22,673 nt of DNA from Proteobacteria bacterium UBA6908 (lineage in GTDB: Bacteria; Pseudomonadota; Gammaproteobacteria; Acidiferrobacterales; UBA6901): NCBI GenBank assembly GCA_002451085.1, contig DKBE01000050.1, positions 1-22,673 of the forward strand, read 5' to 3'. The notes under the pieces are model-generated. The model made no database searches and had not been told where the DNA came from. It was given only the letters and a program-made list of their open reading frames with translations. Made by a program: the position numbers and the translations under genes. Position 1 is the first letter of the stretch, and each line of letters opens with the position of its first letter. This document shows, one piece after another, positions 14,176 through 21,419 of this stretch.

Positions 14176-16113
14176 TTGCGCAAGCCTCATCGTCGTGTTC
14201 TCGCGATCCTATCCCTGAACCTGCTGGTATTTCTGGTCGCCCGGCTCGGCCTGTTCCTGGTATACCTCGAGGATTTCGCGCCCCTGACGTTCCTTGAAGT
14301 ACTGCGGTCGTTCGCCCGTGGCCTGCTGTTCGATGCGTCGATCATCACACTCATCACCGGTGGACCGTTGGTGATGATGTTGTTGCCGTTTCGCTTTGCC
14401 CACCATCGCCGCTGGCTGAGCTTCTGGACCTGGACAAATTTCGTACTGCTGGCGCTGTTCCTGCTGTTGCTGGCCGGCGATCTGGTGTATTTCGGATTTG
14501 TACACCGGCACACCGGCCCGGAGATCACGGCACTCGGCGGCGATGTCGGGCTGCTGTTCGACATGGCCTTTGGCACCTATTGGTGGGCGCTGCTGGGGTT
14601 CGGCCTGGCCTGCGTCGGCCTGTTCGTATTGTGGCGGCGGCTGTTCCGCCACGTGGATGGTGAGGTCGGTCGGTTCCTGCCGCGACTCGTGGTGCTGGTT
14701 GTGGCAGTACTCGCCATGGCAGTGCTGATTCGCGGCGGCTTTGGCAAGAAGCCGCTCGACATTGTCGATGCGTTTGTGGGCAGTCACCCGGCGGCCGCCT
14801 ACCTGACCCTCAATGGTCCATTTGCCATGAGTCGCTCGCTCATCAATGCGCGCAAGGTCAAAGCGGATTTCTTCGCGTGGGACGAGGCGGTGCGCCGTAC
14901 TCGCGAGCTGGTGCTGGCGCCGGGCGAACGATTCGTCGGCGGCGACGACTACCCGCTGTTGCGCGCGCGCGAACCCGGGCACAAACGCAAACCGAACATC
15001 GTGGTGCTGATGCTCGAGAGCTGGGACGCGGCGCATATCGATGTACTGCGCCGCCGGGCGGGGCAACAGCCCATCGGCGCCACGCCGAACTTCGATGCCC
15101 TGAGTCGCCAGGGCCTGCTGTTTACCCGTTTCTATGCGAATGGCGAACGCAGCATGGACGGGTTAGCGTCGATCCTGGCCGGTATCCCGACGCTGCCCGG
15201 AACGGCCTACCTGGGCATGGGCATGGAGCAGAATCGCATGGCCTATCTCGGCCGCATGGCGCAACAACAGGGTTACGACACGATTTTCCTGCAGAGCAGC
15301 CTGCGTCAGTCCTTTCATGTCGATTCAATCGCCGCCATGGCCGGTTTCCATTCGTACCTCGGCGCCGAGGACATTCCGGCGACTGGCCACAGCCGCAACA
15401 CCACCGAGCGTGGCGCCTGGGATCACGACACCTTCCAGCAGGCCAGCCAGCTGTTTGCGCAAGCCAGGAAACCGTTCGCCGGCTTTATCTTCACCGCCTC
15501 GACACACTTGCCATTCCAGTCACCCGGGGAACAATGGATGCGACTCACGCCGGACTCGCTGGAGAATCGGTACCTGAACGCGCTCTACTACGCCGACTGG
15601 GCGCTTGGGGAATTTATCAAAAGTGCAAAACAGGCCGGCTGGTATGACAACACGATTTTCATCCTGACCGCCGACCATGTCAGTGGATTTTTCAGCAAGT
15701 CCCAGGACGCACCCAGCCTGCACCACATTCCGCTGCTGGTTATTGCGCCCGGACTTCAACCGGATGTCATCGAACGCATCGGTTCTCAGGTTGACATCGT
15801 TCCGACAATCGCCGAACTGGCCGGGTGGCACGCCCCGCTGGCGAGCATTGGTCATTCACTGCTTGATACGCGCTCCACAGCACCGCGCGGTGCCTTCACG
15901 GTGCGCGGCAACATCATTGAGCGCATCGAGGAGAACGGCTGGGTTGCCCATGACCTGCAGCGTCGGGTGGCTTCCAGCCCCGGGGCCCGCGAAGGCGATC
16001 TTTCGGCGATGGAAACGCGACTGCTGGCCATGTATCAGGTGGCCTACACCCTGCTGCTGCGCAATCGCATCGTCCCACCGGAACGCACCCCGGTCAGTGA
16101 GTCGACACGCTGA
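14176..16113 (+). CDS. LtaS/OpgB-like membrane sulfatase-fold phosphotransferase
   Basis: The 645-residue protein has about five N-terminal membrane helices (residues 8-190) and a periplasmic alkaline-phosphatase/sulfatase-fold domain (about 270-600). LtaS-type enzymes transfer glycerol phosphate (or phosphoethanolamine in relatives) from a membrane lipid to an acceptor, releasing diacylglycerol. Putative metal and catalytic residues are E281 in VVLMLESWD, S326 in NGERSMDGL as candidate nucleophile (threonine in LtaS), H444 in TASTHLPF, and D500/H501 in LTADH. The start is TTG at 14176, with GGAG six bases upstream; the upstream ATG lies within the -10 box and would not be transcribed. The acceptor in a Gram-negative cell could be periplasmic glucan or LPS core; unknown. 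It converges on dgkA, whose product recycles diacylglycerol, with 12 bp between stops. Confidence 0.83.
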   Translation: MRKPHRRVLAILSLNLLVFLVARLGLFLVYLEDFAPLTFLEVLRSFARGLLFDASIITLITGGPLVMMLLPFRFAHHRRWLSFWTWTNFVLLALFLLLLAGDLVYFGFVHRHTGPEITALGGDVGLLFDMAFGTYWWALLGFGLACVGLFVLWRRLFRHVDGEVGRFLPRLVVLVVAVLAMAVLIRGGFGKKPLDIVDAFVGSHPAAAYLTLNGPFAMSRSLINARKVKADFFAWDEAVRRTRELVLAPGERFVGGDDYPLLRAREPGHKRKPNIVVLMLESWDAAHIDVLRRRAGQQPIGATPNFDALSRQGLLFTRFYANGERSMDGLASILAGIPTLPGTAYLGMGMEQNRMAYLGRMAQQQGYDTIFLQSSLRQSFHVDSIAAMAGFHSYLGAEDIPATGHSRNTTERGAWDHDTFQQASQLFAQARKPFAGFIFTASTHLPFQSPGEQWMRLTPDSLENRYLNALYYADWALGEFIKSAKQAGWYDNTIFILTADHVSGFFSKSQDAPSLHHIPLLVIAPGLQPDVIERIGSQVDIVPTIAELAGWHAPLASIGHSLLDTRSTAPRGAFTVRGNIIERIEENGWVAHDLQRRVASSPGAREGDLSAMETRLLAMYQVAYTLLLRNRIVPPERTPVSESTR

Positions 16114-16125
16114 CGGCATTCACCG

Positions 16126-16506
16126 TCAGCGACCGTATCGCTCCCAGAGCACCAGGCCCCAGGTTACGACCACCAGCAGTAGCGCGATCAGCACGGCGGC
16201 CGATCCCATGTCCTTGGCGCGGCCGGCGAGCTCGTCCCAATCCTTACCGCCACGATCCACGGTTGCCTCAATCGCCGAGTTGAGCAACTCCACGATCAGC
16301 ACGAGCAACACGCTGCCGATCAACAGGGAGCGCTCAACACCGCTTCGACCCAGCCACAGTCCAAGCGGCACAAGCGCCACCGCCAGGATTAATTCCTGAC
16401 GGAATGCTGATTCCTTACTATAGGCAGCGCACAACCCCTTGAGGGAATAGCCGAAGGCGCGTCTGACGCGGGCGAGATCGAACAGACTTTGCAACATCGC
16501 TTTCAT
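16126..16506 (-). CDS. dgkA: Diacylglycerol kinase
   Basis: DgkA is a small trimeric inner-membrane kinase that converts diacylglycerol to phosphatidic acid with ATP. The 126-residue protein has the expected three membrane helices and the signatures AAYSKESAFRQE, ELLNSAIEATVDR and GRAKDMGSAAVLIA; length and order match E. coli DgkA. The ATG at 16506 is chosen because the protein then opens MKAMLQSLFDLARVRRAFGYS, close to family starts; a GTG at 16533 adds nine residues, and a further ATG lies at 16497. No start has a strong Shine-Dalgarno. It converges on the LtaS-like gene, whose family produces diacylglycerol, and diverges from the antiporter gene (about 200 bp). Confidence 0.93.
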   Translation of the reverse strand: MKAMLQSLFDLARVRRAFGYSLKGLCAAYSKESAFRQELILAVALVPLGLWLGRSGVERSLLIGSVLLVLIVELLNSAIEATVDRGGKDWDELAGRAKDMGSAAVLIALLLVVVTWGLVLWERYGR

Positions 16507-16638
16507 GGCCAGATTCCCGAATGTCGCCGACACCGGCAGCGAAACGCCCCCATTTCACCAAAGTTTCCCGGCAACGTCACGCGCAGATCGTTGGCCGGCC
16601 ATGCAGGGACCCTGAGCCAGGTGATTCACGTTCGGACC

Positions 16639-16659
16639 CGATGGTATGCCGGTCCATCG
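16639..16659 (+). repeat. Inverted repeat between dgkA and antiporter
   Basis: CGATGG (16639-16644) and CCATCG (16654-16659) form 6-bp arms around a 9-base centre, 48 bp before the antiporter start. A second smaller repeat, GTTAG-N7-CTAAC (16672-16688), follows. I see no convincing promoter boxes. An operator role is possible, chance is also possible. Confidence 0.3.
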
Positions 16660-16706
16660 CTGTGTGGCTGTGTTAGAGTCGCCCTAACTGACCCGACATC
16701 GGCACC

Positions 16707-17876
16707 ATGCATAGCGACTCGTTGCTGTTTATCGTGTTTCTGATCTTCACCGGTGCCGCGGTGGTAGCCACGATCGCACTGTATGCCCGCCAGGCACTGA
16801 TCGTGTCGTACATAGTCCTTGGCGTGGTCATGGGGCCGTCGCTGCTTGGCTGGGTCACCGATGCCTCGCTGATCAAGGGCGTCGCCGATATCGGCATCAT
16901 GTTTCTGCTGTTCCTGCTCGGCCTCAACATGCACCCGCAGAAACTGTTCCGGCTGCTCGGATCGATCACCCTGTTGACCGCGTTCAGTTCGCTGGCTTTT
17001 GGCGCCATCGGTGTTGCCGCCGGCCAGCTGCTCGGCTACAGCGCGATCGAATCGCTGGTCATCGGCGGCGGGCTGATGTTCTCGAGCACCATCGTCGGCC
17101 TGAAACTGCTGCCGACTACGGTACTGCATCACCGCCACACCGGTGAGATCATGATCAGCATCCTGCTGCTGCAGGATGTCATCGCCATCGTGATGATGCT
17201 GTTCCTGCAGGCCGGTGGCGGCGAACGCATCCTGCTCGCCAACATCGGCGGTCTGGTACTGGCGCTGGTGGGTATCAGCGTACTGGCCTGGCTGGTGGAG
17301 CGTTATGTGCTGGTGCCTCTGATCGCGCGCTTTGATGTGATACAGGAATACATCTTCCTGCTGGCGATCGGCTGGTGTCTGGGTCTGGCCGAATTGTCGG
17401 TCTGGCTGGGCCTCTCGCGCGAAATGGGCGCCTTCATTGCCGGTGTGGCCCTGGCCTCCAGCAAAATCGCGCTGTTCATTGCCGAGAGTCTCAAGCCACT
17501 GCGCGATTTCTTCCTGATCATCTTCTTCTTCACGCTCGGCGCCGCACTCGATATCCGGCTGCTGGCCGATGTGCTGGTCCCGGCGTTGCTGCTGGCAGCA
17601 CTGCTGCTGGCCGCGAAACCGTGGATGTTCCGGATGCTCCTGATGCACAACGGCGAAACCGCACCGCGCGCCACCGAAATCGGCGTGCGCCTCGGTCAGA
17701 ACAGCGAATTTGCGCTGCTGATCGCCGTGCTGGCGCTGGAGACCGGCGTGATCCGCGACCAGGCGGCGTATCTGCTGGAACTGACCACCATCCTCACCAT
17801 GATGGTATCAATGTACCTGATCGTCTTGCGCTACCCGACACCGATCGCGGTTCGCGACGAGCTACGACGCAACTAG
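16707..17876 (+). CDS. CPA2-family cation/proton antiporter (KefB/YbaL-like, no TrkA-N domain)
   Basis: The 389-residue protein is almost wholly membrane segments (about twelve) and matches the Na+/H+ exchanger domain of the CPA2 family, which exchanges K+ or Na+ for protons across the inner membrane. Seen motifs are GVVMGPSLLG (39-48), GIMFLLFLLGLNM (63-75), MFSSTIVGLKLL (124-135) and LLQDVIAI (154-161), where D157 is the expected ion-binding aspartate. The protein stops after the last helix: the cytoplasmic TrkA-N/RCK domain that makes KefB and KefC about 600 residues long is missing. Such short versions are known in the family. The start at 16707 gives MHSDSLLFIVF directly before helix 1; no Shine-Dalgarno is evident. 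Upstream is dgkA, divergent. Ion preference cannot be read from sequence. Confidence 0.85.
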   Translation: MHSDSLLFIVFLIFTGAAVVATIALYARQALIVSYIVLGVVMGPSLLGWVTDASLIKGVADIGIMFLLFLLGLNMHPQKLFRLLGSITLLTAFSSLAFGAIGVAAGQLLGYSAIESLVIGGGLMFSSTIVGLKLLPTTVLHHRHTGEIMISILLLQDVIAIVMMLFLQAGGGERILLANIGGLVLALVGISVLAWLVERYVLVPLIARFDVIQEYIFLLAIGWCLGLAELSVWLGLSREMGAFIAGVALASSKIALFIAESLKPLRDFFLIIFFFTLGAALDIRLLADVLVPALLLAALLLAAKPWMFRMLLMHNGETAPRATEIGVRLGQNSEFALLIAVLALETGVIRDQAAYLLELTTILTMMVSMYLIVLRYPTPIAVRDELRRN

Positions 17877-17986
17877 GAGTCGGGTCAGCCTAGGGCTCGC
17901 TTGCTCACCAGGCCAGCCGGGCATCTATCGGTGAATTACCCATAAGATCCTTGTGGTATCCAGCCATCGGACGGAAGTACGCGGTC

Positions 17987-18015
17987 ATGACGGCGTGTGA
18001 AAAATTCTGTATAAG
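17987..18015 (+). promoter_or_regulatory. Possible promoter of GT39 gene (ATGACG-17-TATAAG)
   Basis: ATGACG (17987-17992) and TATAAG (18010-18015) are 17 bp apart. If used, the leader is about 160 bases and contains the TTGACCAA repeats. Confidence 0.35.
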
Positions 18016-18089
18016 GCACAACATTCTGGAGATGCCGTAACGGCCACATGCACCCAACAAGGTCTCGAATCGCAAAATTTTGATCTCGA

Positions 18090-18124
18090 TTGACCAAGAA
18101 CTTGACCAACATCAACGGTTGACG
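18090..18124 (+). repeat. TTGACCAA direct repeats upstream of GT39 gene
   Basis: TTGACCAA occurs at 18090-18097 and again at 18102-18109, exactly 12 bp apart, and a related TTGACG follows at 18119-18124. The last copy is part of TCAAC-G-GTTGA. Tandem half-sites at near one-turn spacing are typical of OmpR/PhoB-type response-regulator sites; no specific regulator is identified. Confidence 0.4.
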
Positions 18125-18184
18125 TTGCCTCTCTCCTGATAATTCCACTTTCGTCAGATACCACCCTCTCTGGAACCGGGTCCC

Positions 18185-19906
18185 ATGAATTCACCCCCCA
18201 TCCCCTATCCCAGTCGCCGCAGACATGATGCCGACCAACACCAAGCCATGGCGATGTCATATGCAACTTCACAGTCATCGGCTTCAGATGATCCATCGTT
18301 TTGCAACACACTCCAGTCGTTGCCTGACACACGCACTATAGAGAATGCCCGGACCTGGGCGTTGGGCCTGATCGTCAGCTATGGAATCTTTCATCTGTTT
18401 TATTCTTCATTAGTCGGTCTGGCGGGAGACGAAGCATACTACTGGCAGTGGTCCAGGCAGCTGGACTGGGGGTACTACGATCACCCACCGATGATCGCCT
18501 ACCTCATATCGCTGGGTCAGTTCGTCGCGGGTCCGGGCGAACTTGGCGTGCGTTTCATGTCCGTACTGCTTTCATCCGCTACCCTCTGGTTGGTCTATCG
18601 TCTGGCAACGTCGTTTGCTGCCATTGCTCCGCCGCTCGGATCCTTCTCCAGACCAGATCCGGCTACCGCGGGATTGTGGGCCGTGATCTCGCTGATCGCC
18701 GCACCGCTGTTCGGAATCGGCGGTTTTCTGGCGACTCCGGATATCCCGATGATTTTCTTCTGGACGCTGTCTATTGCGCTGACGTGGCGTGCAATTCAGG
18801 ACCCGACGACGCTGAACTGGATACTCGTTGGTCTGTCCATCGGCTTTGGACTGATCAGCAAATATTCAATGGTCGTTCTGCCAGTCGCTCTCCTCGTGGC
18901 CTTTGCCGTTACCCATCACGGCCGCCGTCTGCTGCTGACACGTGGACCATGGATGGCCGCAAGCGCTGCACTGTTCGTGTGCGCCCCGCATTTCCTGTGG
19001 TTGTCACAACATGATTTTGTCTCCATCCAATTCCAATTGGGCCATGGTCTCGGCTCTATCGTAACCGGTGGCCAGCACTCCTATGGATGGAACACATTTA
19101 TTCAATTTGTGGCGGGGCAGGCGGGGGTCATCAGTCCACCGCTCTTTATGCTGTTTCTGTGGACGATCACACTCGCTGCCATCGTGTTGATCAAATTTTA
19201 TGGAATGCGGCACCCTCATGGTGCCGCATCGGAAATGATGCTGTGGCTGATCGTAGTTCCGGCTGCACTCACGTTGCTGGTTTTCGCGCTAGCCAGCTTC
19301 TTTTCCAAATCACAGACCAACTGGCCGGCAGCAGCGTATACGACCCTCAGTGTGGTTCTCGGGTATTTGATGGCGAGCTGGACCGGAACTCGTGGCACCG
19401 GTAAAACCCTGACGTGGACTGCCGTTGGACTGGCCATGCTGCTCACCACCTATGCGCATGTTGAGGCGGCATTTCCATCGTTGCCCGTTCGCAGCAGTGT
19501 TTTCGACAAGCTGCAGGAGAAACGGAGCCTCGCGAACTGGCTGGATTCACTCCGCTCGCAATCAGAGCGCAAACAATCGGCAGCGGTGCTGGCCGACAAC
19601 TATCGGCTGGCCAGCCTCCTCGCGTTCTATCTTGCGGATCGCCCGCACACCGAAGCACCAAGCGAAGCCGGTTCCGGCGCCCAGTACGTACTATGGCAAG
19701 AATCACGGCATTCCACAGAGAAGGGCATGGCCTGGTATCTCACACGCTTTGAGAACGACACCCGCATGTCCGGTTTGTTTCAGAATTACCGACTCGAAGG
19801 AGCGTATGTCGAGAAGCGCGCCGGTATTGCCATTGGAATCACCTACGCCTACTTCGGGCGTCTGATGCGCAAACCTTCCACACAACCCACCACACGTGGG
19901 GGTTAG
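18185..19906 (+). CDS. GT39/PMT-2 family membrane glycosyltransferase, lower GC
   Basis: The 573-residue protein is a GT-C fold glycosyltransferase with about ten membrane helices beginning near residue 58, using a polyprenyl-phosphate sugar on the periplasmic side. The first periplasmic loop has the catalytic GDEAYYWQW (81-89; D82/E83), followed by DWGYYDHPPMIAYL (94-107), the form with His before Pro-Pro found in many bacterial GT39 proteins. A second aspartate is in ATPDIPMIFFW. The N-terminal 57 residues are polar, rich in Ser/His/Asp. The ATG at 18185 is taken, but it lacks a clear Shine-Dalgarno; methionines 22 and 24 are alternatives. The 5' end is much poorer in GC than neighbours (29 of 60 bases in 18241-18300), suggesting different ancestry. 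It stands alone, between the antiporter and a strong hairpin. The acceptor is unknown. Confidence 0.8.
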   Translation: MNSPPIPYPSRRRHDADQHQAMAMSYATSQSSASDDPSFCNTLQSLPDTRTIENARTWALGLIVSYGIFHLFYSSLVGLAGDEAYYWQWSRQLDWGYYDHPPMIAYLISLGQFVAGPGELGVRFMSVLLSSATLWLVYRLATSFAAIAPPLGSFSRPDPATAGLWAVISLIAAPLFGIGGFLATPDIPMIFFWTLSIALTWRAIQDPTTLNWILVGLSIGFGLISKYSMVVLPVALLVAFAVTHHGRRLLLTRGPWMAASAALFVCAPHFLWLSQHDFVSIQFQLGHGLGSIVTGGQHSYGWNTFIQFVAGQAGVISPPLFMLFLWTITLAAIVLIKFYGMRHPHGAASEMMLWLIVVPAALTLLVFALASFFSKSQTNWPAAAYTTLSVVLGYLMASWTGTRGTGKTLTWTAVGLAMLLTTYAHVEAAFPSLPVRSSVFDKLQEKRSLANWLDSLRSQSERKQSAAVLADNYRLASLLAFYLADRPHTEAPSEAGSGAQYVLWQESRHSTEKGMAWYLTRFENDTRMSGLFQNYRLEGAYVEKRAGIAIGITYAYFGRLMRKPSTQPTTRGG

Positions 19907-19938
19907 GCGCAGTCTGTGGGCCCAGCCTCATCATCATG

Positions 19939-19968
19939 GCAGGACAGACCGATTCCGGTCTGTCCTGC
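19939..19968. terminator. Perfect 13-bp hairpin between convergent genes
   Basis: GCAGGACAGACCG-ATTC-CGGTCTGTCCTGC has 13 unbroken pairs and a 4-base loop, located 32 bp after the GT39 stop and 15 bp before the stop of the converging secreted-protein gene. Neither side has a T-run, so it is best read as a bidirectional hairpin terminator or mRNA 3'-end protector. Confidence 0.7.
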
Positions 19969-19983
19969 TCAGGATACTGACGC

Positions 19984-20601
19984 TTATAAGCCGTTAATGG
20001 TGAAATCCACCTTCCGTCCTTTCGACAGCGTTCGATAACCCATCAATCTCAAATCCTTGTTGTCGAGAATCCCGTCGCCATTCATGTCCTGCACCACATC
20101 CGGGGCCACACCGTCGACGACCGTCACAAACAACCGGGACGGTGTCATTTGGCCTTCGACACCGAAGGCATTCTTGGCGCCGATGATCCAGGTTGCCCAG
20201 ATTTCGGTACTGGTCGGTGTCCGATTGGTCACGGCGATGATGTTGAAAAGATTGGACAGGTTCTGTCCCGCACCGGCACCGATTCGGGTTGATGACATCA
20301 GCACCACCAGTCCCGGAAAATGATCCTTGTTGGCACCCGGGCTGAACGTGCCGGGAAAGGGCGGAGCATTCTGATGCACACCGGGACCGGTGAGTTCAGT
20401 CGAGGCGCCCGTGCTGGCCAAATCGCCGGGGAATTCAACGGCGAGGTCGACCAGCGAACCACTCGAGGCCACACCCGAAATGTCGTCCTCGGCGGGTGCA
20501 AAGATCTTCAGTTTGACGCGATGCTCATCGTCATCCGCCACCACGGCACCAACGGTCATTAGCAGCAGGCCTGCCAGTACCACTCGTCCTATGAATTGCA
20601 T
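19984..20601 (-). CDS. Secreted protein with one EF-hand/dockerin-like Ca2+ loop
   Basis: I do not recognise a named family for this 205-residue protein. It has a clear signal peptide (MQFIGRVVLAGLLLMTVGAVVA, cleavage near residue 22), then an acidic start DDDEHRVKLKIFAPAEDD. The body (50-165) is rich in Gly, Ser, Thr and Val, suggesting beta structure. Near the C-terminus is DMNGDGILDNKD (172-183), a canonical calcium-loop pattern (Asp/Asn at positions 1, 3, 5, Gly at 6, Asp at 9 and 12), followed by LRLMGYRTLSKG, as in single dockerin-type repeats; a second repeat is not present. The ATG at 20601 has GAGGA six bases upstream. The protein is probably periplasmic or exported. It is divergent from the cytochrome P460 gene (249 bp) and convergent with the GT39 gene. 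Confidence 0.7.
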   Translation of the reverse strand: MQFIGRVVLAGLLLMTVGAVVADDDEHRVKLKIFAPAEDDISGVASSGSLVDLAVEFPGDLASTGASTELTGPGVHQNAPPFPGTFSPGANKDHFPGLVVLMSSTRIGAGAGQNLSNLFNIIAVTNRTPTSTEIWATWIIGAKNAFGVEGQMTPSRLFVTVVDGVAPDVVQDMNGDGILDNKDLRLMGYRTLSKGRKVDFTINGL

Positions 20602-20727
20602 GGGTGTTCCTCATCAGTCAAGTTATTGGAGTTGGCCGTCGCGTTCTGCAGACGGCATCTGGTGAACACGGAGCTGCATCGAATATTCCCGGCGCTTCAT
20701 CCATCAGCTATGCGACTTCAACGCCAC

Positions 20728-20756
20728 TGGCAGTGTGCCAATAAAATTATTTTTTC
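20728..20756 (+). promoter_or_regulatory. Short inverted repeat plus AT-tract upstream of P460 gene
   Basis: TGGCA-GTG-TGCCA (20728-20740) runs into AATAA-AA-TTATT (20740-20751) and a T6 run. This is the most AT-rich spot in the 249-bp gap. It may be an UP element, a bending site or a weak terminator-like hairpin. Confidence 0.3.
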
Positions 20757-20792
20757 TGCAGGTGGAATACGGCGCGCGTCGCACTGTTTATC

Positions 20793-20806
20793 CGTCAAGG
20801 TTGACG
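20793..20806 (+). promoter_or_regulatory. CGTCAA-GG-TTGACG palindrome, candidate operator
   Basis: Perfect 6-bp arms flank a GG centre. Its right arm TTGACG could act as a -35 box, with only a poor -10 (AACATT, 20824-20829) at 17 bp. It lies 44 bp before the cytochrome P460 start. Confidence 0.4.
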
Positions 20807-20850
20807 ATGAGCCAGCCGCCACGAACATTCCACCGGGAGAACTGTTTGCT

Positions 20851-21357
20851 ATGTCACACGCTCGCATTGCACGAGTTGGTTTTGTACTGGCCCTGATGTC
20901 AGGTAGTGCCATCGCCGGCGGCAAAATCGCACCAGCTCCGAACGGCATCGAACTGCCGGCTGACTATAAAGACTGGAAGGTCATCAGTGTCGCGCACCGC
21001 ACTGACAACAACACCATGCGCGCCATTGTCGGGAACGAGGCGGCCGTTACGGCCGCGCGCCAGGGACATACCAATCCCTGGCCGAACGGCGCCGTGCTCG
21101 GCAAGATTGTCTGGAAGGCCGTCATCGACAAGCACTGGGACAAGGCGACTGTCCCGGGGGAGTTTGTGCACGTCGAGTTTATGGTCAAGGATGCCGCGAA
21201 GTTTGCGGCCACCGGTGGCTGGGGTTATGCGCGCTGGAAAGGTGCGGAACTGAAGCCCTATGGCAATGATGCCAACGTCGCACAGGAATGCGTGGCCTGC
21301 CACACCCCGGTGAAGTCACAGGACTACGTTTTCACCCGGCCGGCCCCCCTGCCCTGA
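20851..21357 (+). CDS. Cytochrome P460-family c-type haem protein
   Basis: The 168-residue protein has a signal peptide (ARVGFVLALMSGSAIA, cleavage near residue 22) and the P460 domain: DYKDWKVISVAHRTDNNTMR (38-57), NPWPNGAVLGKIVWK (75-89), FVHVEFMVKDAAKFAATGGWGYARW (105-129), and a C-terminal haem-binding CVACH (147-151). Members are periplasmic; true cytochrome P460 oxidises hydroxylamine through a Lys-haem crosslink, whereas the sister cytochrome c'-beta binds NO/CO and lacks the crosslink. I cannot decide between them without alignment. The ATG at 20851 is chosen because it opens the signal peptide; the frame continues upstream for 85 codons with no sign of coding. The ribosome site GGAG is 11 bases upstream, a little far. 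No nitrification or denitrification genes are visible nearby. Confidence 0.88.
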   Translation: MSHARIARVGFVLALMSGSAIAGGKIAPAPNGIELPADYKDWKVISVAHRTDNNTMRAIVGNEAAVTAARQGHTNPWPNGAVLGKIVWKAVIDKHWDKATVPGEFVHVEFMVKDAAKFAATGGWGYARWKGAELKPYGNDANVAQECVACHTPVKSQDYVFTRPAPLP

Positions 21358-21364
21358 ACGCATG

Positions 21365-21395
21365 GCAGGGACTGCCGGCCGGGGGGAATCCCTGC
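21365..21395. terminator. Hairpin between P460 and gcvPB
   Basis: GCAGGGA (21365-21371) pairs with TCCCTGC (21389-21395) around a 17-base GC-rich loop containing CCGGCCGG. It lies 7 bp after the P460 stop in a 62-bp convergent gap, without a T-run. Probable bidirectional terminator. Confidence 0.4.
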
Positions 21396-21419
21396 GCTTC
21401 GACGCACTTGGTGGTCCGT

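Larger units (their letters stand above)
17877..18184. other. 308-bp intergenic region before GT39 gene
   Basis: No gene is convincing here; two minus-strand open frames are short, Cys/His-rich and unlike any family I know. The segment is visibly more AT-rich than the flanking antiporter gene. It contains a possible promoter (17987-18015), a run of TTGAC-type direct repeats (18090-18124) and the 8-bp palindrome GTCATGAC near 17984. No terminator with a T-run is seen after the antiporter. Confidence 0.5.

Noticed and set aside
14209..15066. 285-residue minus-strand frame opposite the LtaS-like gene
   Set aside because: Gln/Glu/Arg-rich composition is the mirror of Leu/Val membrane helices.
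16626..17648. 340-residue minus-strand Gln/Asp-rich frame opposite the antiporter
   Set aside because: Low-complexity hydrophilic mirror of a membrane protein; no motif, no ribosome site seen.
17985..18332. 115-residue Cys-rich minus-strand frame overlapping the GT39 start
   Set aside because: No family resemblance or start signal; overlaps a supported gene and the repeat region.
20596..20850. N-terminal extension of the P460 frame
   Set aside because: It would bury the signal peptide and overlaps the divergent gene's start; composition is non-coding.
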